Notes under the pieces: generated by a model
Told to the model about the DNA's origin: nothing
Seen by the model: the letters and a program-made list of their open reading frames with translations, nothing else
Databases searched by the model: none
From: Silene latifolia
Lineage: Eukaryota > Streptophyta > Magnoliopsida > Caryophyllales > Caryophyllaceae
Direction of reading: 5' to 3'
Length of the DNA stretch: 64,000 nucleotides
Assembly: GCF_048544455.1 (NCBI RefSeq)
Contig: NC_133537.1
Span: forward strand, 306,813,738-306,877,737
In this document: positions 22,260 through 32,338 of the stretch, piece after piece
How the letters are laid out: each line of letters begins with the position of its first letter
How positions within the stretch are numbered: position 1 is the stretch's first letter
Made by a program: the position numbers and the translations under genes

Positions 22260-25055
22260 TCAAGGGGGCATGTTCAAGGTGTTGTTGATGTTGCTCAACA
22301 CCTTGAAGAAGTAATCAAAAGCTTGTTCATTATCATGGTAGAGGTTCTCAATAGACCGTGGCCCTTGTTGTTGATCATGATCGATGGCATGTCCAATGTA
22401 GGGATTAAAAATCCCTTCAAACTCGTCGTCCCAAAGACCACAAACTTCATTGAGTTGATCATTGAAAATCTCTTGCTTAGATGGAGACAATTCTCCCAAT
22501 TTCTTCTCTTGGCCAATGAGGCCATCCTCTTCTTCCTTGGTTGATTTTGATGAGCTTTGCAAGCTCTCCTTGTCACAATTCACTTGCTCTTTGAATGGAG
22601 CATCTTCAACTTTCTTCTTCCATTGGAGTTCCAATTTCTTCCTTTCATCCTTTCGGCTATAATGATCAATCATGAAACATGGCTCATGCAAACGAGGAGC
22701 TCTCATAGTCTTGTCAAGATTAAAAGTTATGCTTTCATCTCCCACTTCTAGAGTGAGCTCACCATGTTTCACATCAATTACCGCACCGGCGGTGTGTAGG
22801 AAAGGTCTTCCTAGGATGATTGGAATGTTGGAATCTTCCTCCATATCAACAATGACAAAGTCCACCGGGATGAAAAACTTCCCAATTCGTACGGGGACAT
22901 CTTCCCATATCCCTAACGGTGTCTTCGTCGATCTATCGGCCATTTGGAGTGTGATGTTGGTGCATTTAAGCTCTCCCATCCCCAACCTTTTACTCACCGA
23001 GTACGGCATGACACTCACACTAGCCCCTAGATCACATAAGGCTTTGTTGATCGTTGTGTCGCCAATGGTACACGGTATTGAGAAGCTTCCCGGATCCTTT
23101 AACTTTGGAGGTGAACTCCCTTGAAGTATTGCACTACTCACCTTAGTGAAGGCGATAGTCTCAAGCTTCCGGATCGACTTCTTCTTTGTGAGGATATCTT
23201 TCATGTATTTCGCATAGGTCGGAACGTGATTGATTAATTCCGTGAAAGGAATTGAGACTTCTAAATTCTTCACAATTTCCATGAATTTTCCAAGTTGATC
23301 ATCAAATTTGGGCTTGGCTTGACGACTTGGAAAAGGAAGTCTAATCACAATGGGCTCCTTCTCCTTGGCCTTGTCTTCATTTTTCTTTGAACTTTCTTCT
23401 TTTGATGATTCTCCATCTTTGGAGTTTTGCACAATTTCTTCCTTTTCACTAGCTTCCACAACTTCATCCTCAACTTGCTTCTTCGGTGCTTCATACCTTG
23501 TACCACTTCTCAAATGAATGGCACTAACCGTTTCATGTCTAGGGGGATTACTTTGAGGTGGTAATTGCCCCTTTTGTCTTTGTGAGCTTGAAGATACTAG
23601 TTGGGTCAATTGTGTTTCCAACATCTTGGTGTGAGCTAGAATGTTGTTGATGGTGGTTTCCTTTGCTTGGCTATCTTTTTGCATTTGAGTGAAAAATTCT
23701 TGTTGATTCTTTTGCATTTGGAGGACCGCTTTTTGGACATCAAAGCCTTGGTCATTTTGGTGATTGTATGGATTTTGATTTTGGTAACCTTGGTTTTGAT
23801 TGTAAAAGGGTCTTTGATTTTGGTTTCTCATGGGTGGTGGAGTGTATGTTGTTTGAGGGTTTTGAACATTTTGGCTTTTGTATGAGAGATTTGGATGGAA
23901 TTTGGTGTTTTCATTGTAAAAGTTGGAATAAGGGGTGCCACTCTTATATGCTTGGAAAGCATTCACTTGTTCATTTGTTCCCCTACATTCACCTTGGTCA
24001 TGTCCCAAAGTTCCACAATTCTCACATATCCCACTTGAGATTGATGAGGATGCCGTCATGGCATTAACATGATGCTTTGATGATTTTGAGTTTTCCTCAA
24101 GTCTAGCCATAGCTTGTTCAAACTTCAAGTTGATTGTGTCAATGTGAGCACTAAGTTGAGCACCCAATTGAGTCACGGAGTCCACTTCATGCTTTCCTCC
24201 TCTAGTAGCCTTGCGAGGTCTACTATATTGTGAGTTATGGACCGCCATTTCCTCAATCTTGTTCCATGTTTGATTGTCATCAACTTCGGTGAACATTCCA
24301 TTTGATCCCATATTGAGAATGTTCCTAGAATCTTCATATAAACCATTCCAAAATTGTTGCACCAAAAACCATTCGCTAAGTCCATGGTGAGGACATGAGC
24401 GACAAATTCCCTTGAACCGCTCCCAAGCTTCATACAAAGACTCTTCATCCCTTTGCTTAAAACCCGTAATTTGAGCTCTTAGCATGTTAGTCTTTTCCGG
24501 TGGGTAGAATTTTTTGTAGAAAGCTAGAGCCAACTTCTTCCAAGAATCAATTCCAAGGGTGGCCTTATCAAGGCCCTTCAACCATTGCTTCGCGGTGCCG
24601 ATTAAGGAAAAAGGAAATAAGACCCATCTAATTTGGTCTTGAGTCACGCCCGTTTGAGAGATAGCATCACAATAGTCGCAAAAGGTTTCCATATGAGAAT
24701 GAGGGTCCTCACTAGGCATCCCCCGAATTGGCTCCTCTCAACTAATTGGATGAAGGCGGACTTGGCAATAAAATTTCCGGTTAGATGTTGCGGTGTAGGA
24801 GTACCATTTGGTAGATTCTCCTCGGTGGGTATGGAGTGTGACGAGAATTTTGGCAGTGTAGGTGGATTTTGTGGGGTATTGTGTAATGGGTTTTCTTCTC
24901 CTTCTATTGCGAAAGGATTGACAAACTCACTAGTGGGTTGGACAACTTCACTAATACCTCTTAAATTCCTCCTAACAACTCTCCTATTGTTCGTCAAGGT
25001 TCTTTCGATTTCACGGTCAAAAGGTAACAAATCACTTTGTAACCTTCTAGACATG
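22260..25055 (-). pseudogene. Athila-type gag and retropepsin
   Basis: Gag builds the particle and the protease would cut it. The N-terminus starts MSRRLQSDLLPFDREIERTL. A Retrotrans_gag fold follows (QWLKGLDKATLGIDSWKKL, FYPPEKTNMLRAQITGFKQ), then a CCHC knuckle (CENCGTLGHDQGEC, about 23985-24027), a long Asn/Gln-rich stretch and an acidic/Lys-rich linker. The aspartic protease has the active-site motif DLGAS (about 23020-23035) and the flap-side block IILGRPFLHTAGAVIDV. DLGAS rather than DTGAS is common in Athila. Translation stops soon after the protease, with no RT. Most of it is one long open frame. Confidence 0.9.
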
Positions 25056-25172
25056 CAAAATATCAAACAACTCGAAAACAATTAGAACAAACCTTGAGGA
25101 GTTTTACTTCCTCAAGGCGAAGAAAGACACAACTAATAACAATAAAAAGAAATCTAAATCAAACAAACACCG

Positions 25173-25190
25173 TCCCCGGCAACGGCGCCA
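25173..25190 (-). other. Primer-binding site, Asp-tRNA type
   Basis: On the minus strand the site reads TGGCGCCGTTGCCGGGGA, the complement of the plant tRNA-Asp 3' end, and lies 4 bases inside the 5' LTR. It fixes the orientation as minus and the family as Athila-like. Confidence 0.92.
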
Positions 25191-26282
25191 TTTTTGATGC
25201 GATCCCGCTAAGTGTTCACAAATTAAGATGTGGTCGTTGGTCACGGTCGAATCAAAACACAATTTATAACTCCACAAACAACTCTACAATTAGTAAAGAG
25301 GCAAGTAAAGGTCGGATCCCAAGGGACGGGAGTTGAAATGAGATTTCTATTGTAACTAGTGGTGTCTAAGGGGTGTCACAAATTGGGTTGATGTAGAAGG
25401 TTACTAAACTAAAATAGCAATGAAAACAAACAAGCAAGATGAATTAAAGGGGTGTAAACAATTGATTAAAGGCACTAGGGTGTCATGGGATCATAGGGGA
25501 ATCATGAGATATGATCATACAAACATGTTCTCAAATTATAAGCAAGCAATTATTGTTGTGATGGATTGAGTTGGGTTATATCTTACAATCCTAGGAAAGT
25601 TTGGGTCCGGAGCCGAATCGATTAGATTGTACAACACCTACAAGTCGACTTAATCTTCCCTACTCAACAACATGCATGGTCTAATGAGACTCGAGTTGGG
25701 TTATGTCTTACAAGTCTCATTGAAAAGATAAGAGATGATAGTAAATGCAAGGATTCATAGGCTTAGCATTTCATCAAATATAACATGTGCATGAGTTGAG
25801 ATCAAAACAAGCAAGCAAATAAAACATGAAAGCATATTAATTTAAGCATGAATCATTCCCCATGTTGGTTTCCCCTAATCACCCATTAACCCTAGCTAAG
25901 AGACTACTCACTCATTATCATGTTGATCATGCTAGCAAGGTTGTCAATCATACCAACAATATGAAACATGATTAATAAATGAAAGTAATTAACAATAATT
26001 AAAAAGGGATTAAGAGATTATACCTACTAATGATTCCAATAATAAAGCAAAAATAATAGAAGTACTTGAATGCTTGATTGAGAGGTTGTCAATCTCCCAA
26101 CAATAACCCAAATAATCTTCAATTACCCAAAATAAAGGATGAACAAAAGAGAGATTAAAGAACTAAAACTTGGATTAAAACTTGATTAATACTTGATTAC
26201 AATATTAAAGAGAGATTTGATTGATATTAACTACACTAATTATTGATAAGAAGAACATGCTCCTCTAATTAGACTAATGGGG

Positions 26283-26290
26283 TATTTATA
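26283..26290 (-). promoter_or_regulatory. TATA box of Athila-type 5' LTR
   Basis: TATAAATA on the minus strand, in the context ccactataaatacccc. It lies about 130 bp downstream of the ladder edge. Confidence 0.65.
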
Positions 26291-26417
26291 GTGGAAATTA
26301 GGGAGGATGCATTAGGGTTAACTAAGGGCTAAACTAGTAATTACACTTTTTAAGTTGAGCAAGGAGGAGCCGGTATTTTCGAGAGAAGGGCTTCTTTCTT
26401 CGTAGCTTGGAGAAGAC

Positions 26418-26598
26418 AATCCGTCTTTGTGCTAGAATCAAGGCGGAATAGGGTCGGGACGGGCGGATCAGCGTTGGAATCCGAGCGGATTCAGGGGAAT
26501 CCGGGCGGATTGTGGAGGGGGAATCCGAGCGGATTGTGGCAAAGCCGCTCGGATTGTGCTGCTGCGGGACGGACGGATTTGTGACAATCCGCTCGGAT
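26418..26598. promoter_or_regulatory. Palindrome ladder in 5' LTR
   Basis: Counterpart of 17121-17307, with the same AATCCG-NN-CGGATT units in the same order. Individual units and linkers differ from the other LTR. Confidence 0.8.
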
Positions 26599-26946
26599 TG
26601 TCAGTCAGCAACAAATCTTCTTCTTTTCTTCCCTTTTCTTCATAAATTCCTTGGGGATTTCCTTGGGGACTCAAGGATCTTTTCTCAACATTGCTCTTCT
26701 ACTATAATATGTACAAAGGCCTTCTAATCTTGTCTCTCCTTGATGCTTGGTCATTGAATTCGATCAATTTAGTCTCGTTTTGCCATGAAAATGCAAGATT
26801 CTTACTCCTTTCCTACCAAGGGATCAAAATCTCAAAGAATATGCAAAACAAAGAACTAAAGATAAGAAATGACCCAAATAGGCACTAAAAAGCATGGGAA
26901 CAAGGCTAATTCGGGGGCTAAATATGCGCCAATTATGGTCACATCA

Positions 26947-27484
26947 AAGCATGCGGTCAATCACGATGTTCTCACTGATCTTACAATCAAGTGCCTCCAG
27001 TTTCTCAACATTATCAATCATGCTGAGAATGTGTGGGCTAACCGGTTGGCCCTTCTGGAGTTTCGCCTCAAAGAAGCGACAGGTATGCTCATAGGTCACG
27101 ATTCTCGGTGCTTTCGAGAATTCCTTAGTGAGCGTGGTGAAAATCTTGTTTGCACCTTGGGCTATGAAGCGTTTCTGCAAATTGGATTCCATTGCAAAAA
27201 TGAGTACGTTCTTTATCGCACCCGCTTCCATGACGAAATCGCTATACGTGGCGATCTCGTTAGCTCCAGCCGTGGGGCCTGGGTTTGGCGGGATGGGCTC
27301 GGTCGAGATATTTGAGCTTCCGTCGGCAATGGCAAGCATTCCGTAATGCCGCCTCCCAGTCCGCGAAGTTTGATCCATCATTCTTCAGTCGAGTAGACTG
27401 ATTCATCTGATTCATGAAGATCCGAAGCCAGGACTCACGGTCCAATGTGGCACTTGGCATTGGGTCGTTCACACGGCCAGCCAT
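26947..27484 (-). pseudogene. Copia gag, N-terminal part
   Basis: Continuation of the Copia gag on the other side of the Athila-type insertion. It starts MAGRVNDPMPSATLDRESWL; the block RLKNDGSNFADWEAALRNA is typical of Copia gag N-termini, followed by IATYSDFVMEAGAIKNVL and KKLEALDC-like blocks up to the insertion point. Fossil, broken; it belongs with 12508-15896. Confidence 0.85.
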
Positions 27485-29184
27485 TTTGTTATTAGCAGTT
27501 TAAATGATCGTGTTCTACACTGAAAAAGAAAGAAAACAAAACGAAATAAGCAACTCATCGAGGTGATTTAAGTCTAATTAAAATTCATTTTAATGTGTAG
27601 ACTCATTGCACTTGTATAATCGATCTACCTCAAGAATTATACAAATGATCCCAAGACTCAATTTCTGTAAATTGATAAGCCAACTGTTTGGCTAGTTCTA
27701 CCGTTAGAACTCTCGGTCGATAGATTTCCGTAAATCCTATCTTTAGTCCACCATAATCACAGGATCGTACGAGTGACCATAGTGTTGAGATAAAATAGAT
27801 CAATCAGTTCCAACTTACCCGACGTAGAAGGGGTCATATCATGCCTACCGACGAAGAAGAGATTCATTGGACTTTGACCTATAAAGACTATTCTCAATTT
27901 TTGGTTATACGAGGAAGATCCCATCAACTTAGTTTTAATTCATTTTAAGTGAACGAAAGTCTAGCATTACGTGAATGAATTAACTTAGGTGATGGCTTAA
28001 AAATTTCGTGTGACATCTGTATGTCATAGAAAACTAACGCGTAACCTCTATATGAGTCAGTTTTCATGCAAATATTAGGTGGTTTGGTTTTAGGCGGAAT
28101 ATGATGCAAACTATCGTTACGATGAAAAACATAAAAACAAGTGCAAAACGTAAATAAAAGTCCTAGTGTGGCCTATCCTAGCAAAATGAAACATAATACA
28201 ACTTTGGAATCCAACGTTGGACCCGAGAAGCTTGTCTTGATGTTCCATCTTGGTCCATGCAGTGGGAGTGAGCATCCGATTCTCCATCTTTGGTCTTCTC
28301 TAAATTACAATTTAAAATTTACAAAATATAAACCTATTTACATTCTAAATAAAAACTGTAATTACAAGGAAAAATCCAAAACGGAGATGCGAGATCTCAA
28401 AATACAACCAAGACCGTGTTCCATCATTACGGAAACACGTTCTACTAAGGCCACACTAAGTTACAACAGTTTGTAAAATTAAATACGTAATAAAAAAAAT
28501 ATTCATGGCATTCAAAAGTAACGATAAATAAAAATGCATCAACTAAAACAAAATTTATCTGTGACATAATTCTGTAATTATGTTAAATTTATCCAAACCA
28601 CCTTTTAACAATTAAAATTATGTGACAAAACCGCTTCTATCAACTTAATTTTAATTCATGACAATCCGTTACTTTAAATCGCTTTAAAATAACTAAATGG
28701 TACGTGAGTGAACCGTTTCACTATCAAGCGGGTGTACAACATCCGTATAATGTACATTTTATGGCCACAAAAAAAAACACGAAAAAAAAAATTTCAGCGG
28801 TTCATTTCAGCGGCTCAACCGAGAGCATATTTCCTCTCGAAATCGATTTGACAAAATAAAACCAATTACAATTTTGACATTATCCGTATAAAATTAAATC
28901 TACAATTGATAAAACTTTAACATATTGCTATAAAGACCGATTATAATAACAAAATGCAAAAACAAATCGCAAACAAAACCAATCGAACGAGACACTAACA
29001 GTCCTCGATCGACTGATCAGACCTGAACAGTTCGGCTGACTGTTTACAACAGCACGAAAAAAAAAATTAAAATTAAACAGCCGTGTATAACAGGTCACGG
29101 TATTCAAGGCAAAAAAAATATCGATTCAAATCGTTTTATGAAAATCACGATGAAAAATTTACGTGGCCTCGCTCTGATACCACT
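27485..29184 (-). other. Copia 5' leader
   Basis: About 1.7 kb of non-coding DNA between gag and the 5' LTR, A-rich on the + strand (for example 28080-28980). It ends with the Met-tRNA primer site. A small inverted motif (cctcgatcgactgatc) is near 29002. No gene seen. Confidence 0.8.
29171..29182 (-). other. Primer-binding site, initiator Met-tRNA
   Basis: TGGTATCAGAGC on the minus strand, 2 bases inside the 5' LTR. This is the standard plant Copia primer. Confidence 0.93.
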
Positions 29185-30238
29185 TGTAGGGAAATATCCG
29201 TAAAATTCCCTTAAAATTAAGGACTATAACGCAATTTATCATGTGATTAATTGTCATAAACGAAAAAAACAAGAGAAACGATAAAAGAACAAGAATCAAC
29301 CCCGGGTCCTTTGTATAAAACGGCCTAAGAACAGAAATCAACGTAGATTTCCTCCTAATCGTTGCACCCAAGATCGTCTCAGACTATGCCCCTTGTGCTA
29401 GAAAGTACTCTCTAATTGCCTTGCAATATTGAGAGAGTTTTTGTGAGTTTTCTGATGTGAGATCTAGGATTTCAGAGAGAGTGCCTCCAAAACCCTAATT
29501 TTTGTGCAAATGACAATGATTAGGTCAAAAGGAGAGAAGGCCTCTCCTTTTGTTTCACTCGTCCAAACCGTGAGCTCCAGGGGGGAGTGGGCTTTCCACT
29601 TTCTCCTTATTTAACTCGTGGTCCGATTCGTTTTGCTAAAATGTATATGACGGGTTTTAATTATAAATCGTCATCCTATATCGGATATTAAAATATCGAC
29701 TAGTAGCATGAATTAGTCGACATATTAATACTTGTCCGACAATGACAATATTGTATAATTAATTAAATCAATATACATTAATTAAATATAATCGTTTATA
29801 TTCAATTTACGAATTAACTGCTTAATTCACCTTAGCCATTATTATTTAATTCGTATTAAATAAATATCTCAACATCGCGTTTGACTAATTATTAGTCAAT
29901 AACTCCGACTAACCGCTTAGTCATATTAGGCATCAATATGACTGTATTTTCATACAGTCACATCTCTCAAACGTATCCTATAGGTGTGACTTTTAGGGAC
30001 CAGTTGATCACCGCCATCTGTATGACAATAACGTCAAACTTATCTAGCAAGCCAACCGTTATTGATAAACGTGGACCAACTGATAATAATACAAAAGTAT
30101 ACCCTTTGATCCTTTTAGAGATTTATATGTCATTGCACTAACTGTGGAGGACACCAGCCCCAACAAGCTCCCACTTGTCCGTACAAGTGTATGTGCAATA
30201 ACGTTATCCGCACTAACTGGAGGACACCAGCTCCAACA
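29185..30238 (-). repeat. Copia 5' LTR, 1,054 bp
   Basis: Partner of 10675-11728. It begins (element strand) TGTTGGAGCTGGTGTCCTCC at 30238 and ends ...TTTCCCTACA at 29185. The duplicated tract/LTR-start motif lies at about 30150-30238, as in the other LTR. Confidence 0.95.
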
Positions 30239-30580
30239 CTTAGCGATGCGGAAAACTTACATGAAAAATTCAACTATAAAATAATTGCAGAAATTGATGT
30301 ATGACTAAGTGGGGAGTATGACATTAAGCAATTTGTATTTTGGGAAAATATAATCTTGGAGAAAGATAGGATAATTTTTTTAAAGGAAGGTAATAATATA
30401 AATATATGTAAGAATCTTTAGGGTTTAGGTTAGGCGGGAAAAAAAATTTAACGGTAGTGTGACACATGTCAAGTTTAATGGATAGTGGCTCCTCTATTAT
30501 ACTTTTATATAGATGATTTGAGCGGGAAACTCTTTAGAAGCACCTATTGTTTTAGTAGATAGGAATTGTCATTGGTCTAA
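30239..30580. other. Unassigned A/T-rich stretch
   Basis: It opens with the right target duplication CTTAG (30239-30243) and continues the pre-insertion sequence of 10627-10674. No ORF or terminal repeat was recognised. Confidence 0.6.
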
Positions 30581-30970
30581 TGTTAAAAACCAAATGTTCT
30601 TATCCTTTAGTAACCATATGTCCTTATCCTTTAGTAACTAACTTTGTATACATAAATTCTATGTATATAAAGGAAGTGTGATATAATTCATTCATACACT
30701 TTTGCATTTTCTTATTTTGACATAACAAAGAAAAAAAACAAACTCGACAAAGGAATCGTCTTATCCTACAATGATTTCGTGCAATCAAAAGCTATAAGGT
30801 CGAAATACTCTAAGGAATGCGCATGTAGCGTGATTCGATTTGGTGTGATAAACCGTCTTTTGTATTGTTTTTCTTTTTCTGTTTTAGAGCCTTTGCATTA
30901 GTTACATTCTTGTGTGATTTGTAATCTCTTGTAATATAAAAACTACAACATTCTTAGAATATTTTCTACA
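30581..30970 (+). repeat. Candidate Copia 5' LTR, 390 bp
   Basis: TG...CA ends, a TATA box and an immediately downstream gag. No second LTR was found to confirm the borders, and the usual primer site is not recognisable after it. Confidence 0.55.
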
Positions 30971-32060
30971 TTGAAATGGAATTAATCAAAGACATGACTT
31001 CAAAGTTCGCAAAATTGGAGAAATTTGAAGGGTGTCGATTTCTGTCGTCGGCGAAAGAAGATGCACTTCCTTCTGGCCGCTTTGAAGGTTTTGTATGTGT
31101 TGATTACTCCTATGCCGGATATCGTTGGGGATGAAACTCTTGCGGAAATTCAACATAAGAGATTCAAGTGGGAGAATGATGATTACATATGTCGTGGTAA
31201 CATCTTGAACTGTATGTCCAACTCTCTTTTTGACATTTATCAAAATGTAGAGTCCGCTAGAGACTTATGGAATCAACTTGAGTCGAAATATATGGATGAA
31301 GATGCTTCTAGTAAGAAGTTCTTTATTGAAAATTTCATGAATTATAAAATGGTTTATTTTAGACCGGTTATGGAATAATTTAATGAATTGCTCCGGAATT
31401 TGGGGCAATTTGCACAACATAAAATGAAGATGGATTACTGTCTAGTATCATAGACAAATTGTTTCCTTCATGGAAGGAGTTTAGATACATGCTTAAACAT
31501 AAAAAGGAAGAGGTGACTCTTGTTCAACTAGGTAGCCATTTGCGCATAGAGGAATCTCTTAGGGCGCAAGGGAAAAGGTAAGGACGATGTTATGCGATCC
31601 TCTTCCGTCAATATGATGGAAAAGGGAGAGGGTTCCAAGAACAAGTTTATGGGGAAGAAACGTCCCTTTGTCAATACCAATGATGAGTCCGACAAGGCAC
31701 CAAAAGGTGCTTGTTGGATTTGTGGTAACACCGGCCATTTCAAAACAAATTGCACGGTCGGAAAGTATAAGTGACATGTGTTTATATGGTAGCGTTATCC
31801 CCTTCTTTGCCATGCGTTTTGACTCATTTAGAGATGGTTTTCACACCTATACCTTGCATTTTGTGCCCTTACTCCCATGCTTTGAGTATTCGTCTCGTTT
31901 TGCAGGAAATGAGTTGGAAACAGAGAAAGGAAGCAAGAGAAGGAACAAAAGGAGCAAGCATGGGAAAGAAGGAGGGAAGAAAAGGTGAGAGGTTTTCTCA
32001 GGCTGGGAACCCCCATTTGTACTTAGAAGGATATTTGAAGAAGGAAGAAGAGCCAAGAAT

Positions 32061-32275
32061 AAATGTACTCGGTGCTAGTCACCAAAACGGCAGCCGGGAA
32101 ACCTGCTGGCGACGGACCAAGAGCAAAGAAAGGAGGACAAGAGGTGTTCTCTGCCGGTAGGCCGGCAGGGAACACACAAAAGCCATTCCTTAACACTTTC
32201 TAAAGAATTGAAGTCCAAGAAGAAATGTGCTCGGTGCCGGTCACCAGACCGACAGTCGGTTGACCGGCAGAGGAC
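32061..32275. promoter_or_regulatory. Inverted-repeat cluster (CCGG type) in solo LTR
   Basis: CTGCCGG-tagg-CCGGCAG lies at 32151-32168. TGCCGGTC (from 32235) pairs with GACCGGCA (to about 32269) and encloses a second stem, ACCGA-cag-TCGGT. A direct repeat of about 35 bp starts at 32061 and 32223. The cluster ends about 60 bp upstream of the TATA box. Confidence 0.65.
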
Positions 32276-32330
32276 CCCTTCCTCGCCTACTTCCTCATCT
32301 CCTTCATTTAAGACCTAATTGATGGGAGAC

Positions 32331-32338
32331 TATATATA
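32331..32338 (+). promoter_or_regulatory. TATA box of solo LTR
   Basis: TATATATA followed by ccgcctcc, downstream of the inverted-repeat cluster. Confidence 0.55.

Larger units (their letters stand above)
15897..26946 (-). mobile_element. Athila-type Gypsy element without pol, nested in Copia gag
   Basis: 11.05 kb, with LTRs 15897-17654 (3') and 25195-26946 (5'), TG...CA ends and a 5-bp duplication AAGCA. The primer site (25173-25190, minus strand) matches the 3' end of Asp-tRNA, the known Athila primer. Parts in order: gag plus retropepsin (about 25055-22260), a palindrome-ladder spacer (21547-21908), an ORF of the ATHILA ORF-1 family (about 21227-19620), long 3' non-coding DNA, and a polypurine tract next to the 3' LTR. 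No reverse transcriptase, RNase H or integrase was found, so it is non-autonomous. Outside the ladder the LTRs differ at only a few sites, so it is very young (about 0.1-0.2 million years). The parts present have few breaks. Confidence 0.93.
25195..26946 (-). repeat. Athila-type 5' LTR, 1,752 bp
   Basis: The partner of 15897-17654. The two are nearly identical except inside the palindrome ladder (26418-26598), where most differences cluster. Confidence 0.94.
10675..30238 (-). mobile_element. Copia LTR retrotransposon with nested Athila insertion
   Basis: It has two 1,054-bp LTRs (5' LTR 29185-30238, 3' LTR 10675-11728), TG...CA ends and a 5-bp target duplication CTTAG. The primer site for initiator Met-tRNA is 29171-29182. 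The order on the minus strand is gag, protease/pre-integrase, integrase, RT, RNase H, which is Copia order. By eye the LTRs differ at about 11 of 1,054 sites (about 1%). At commonly used plant rates of 0.7-1.3e-8 per site per year this is roughly 0.4-0.8 million years. Gag is split by an 11-kb Athila-type element. The copy is broken, with roughly half a dozen breaks besides the insertion. The lineage within Copia was not assigned. Confidence 0.95.

Noticed and set aside
22260-24067. Several + strand open frames opposite gag-protease
   Set aside because: They are antisense shadows of a long, recognisable gag-protease frame.
25173-25190. tRNA-Asp 3' end
   Set aside because: It is a primer-binding site: 18 bases only, 4 bases from the LTR, with no tRNA body.
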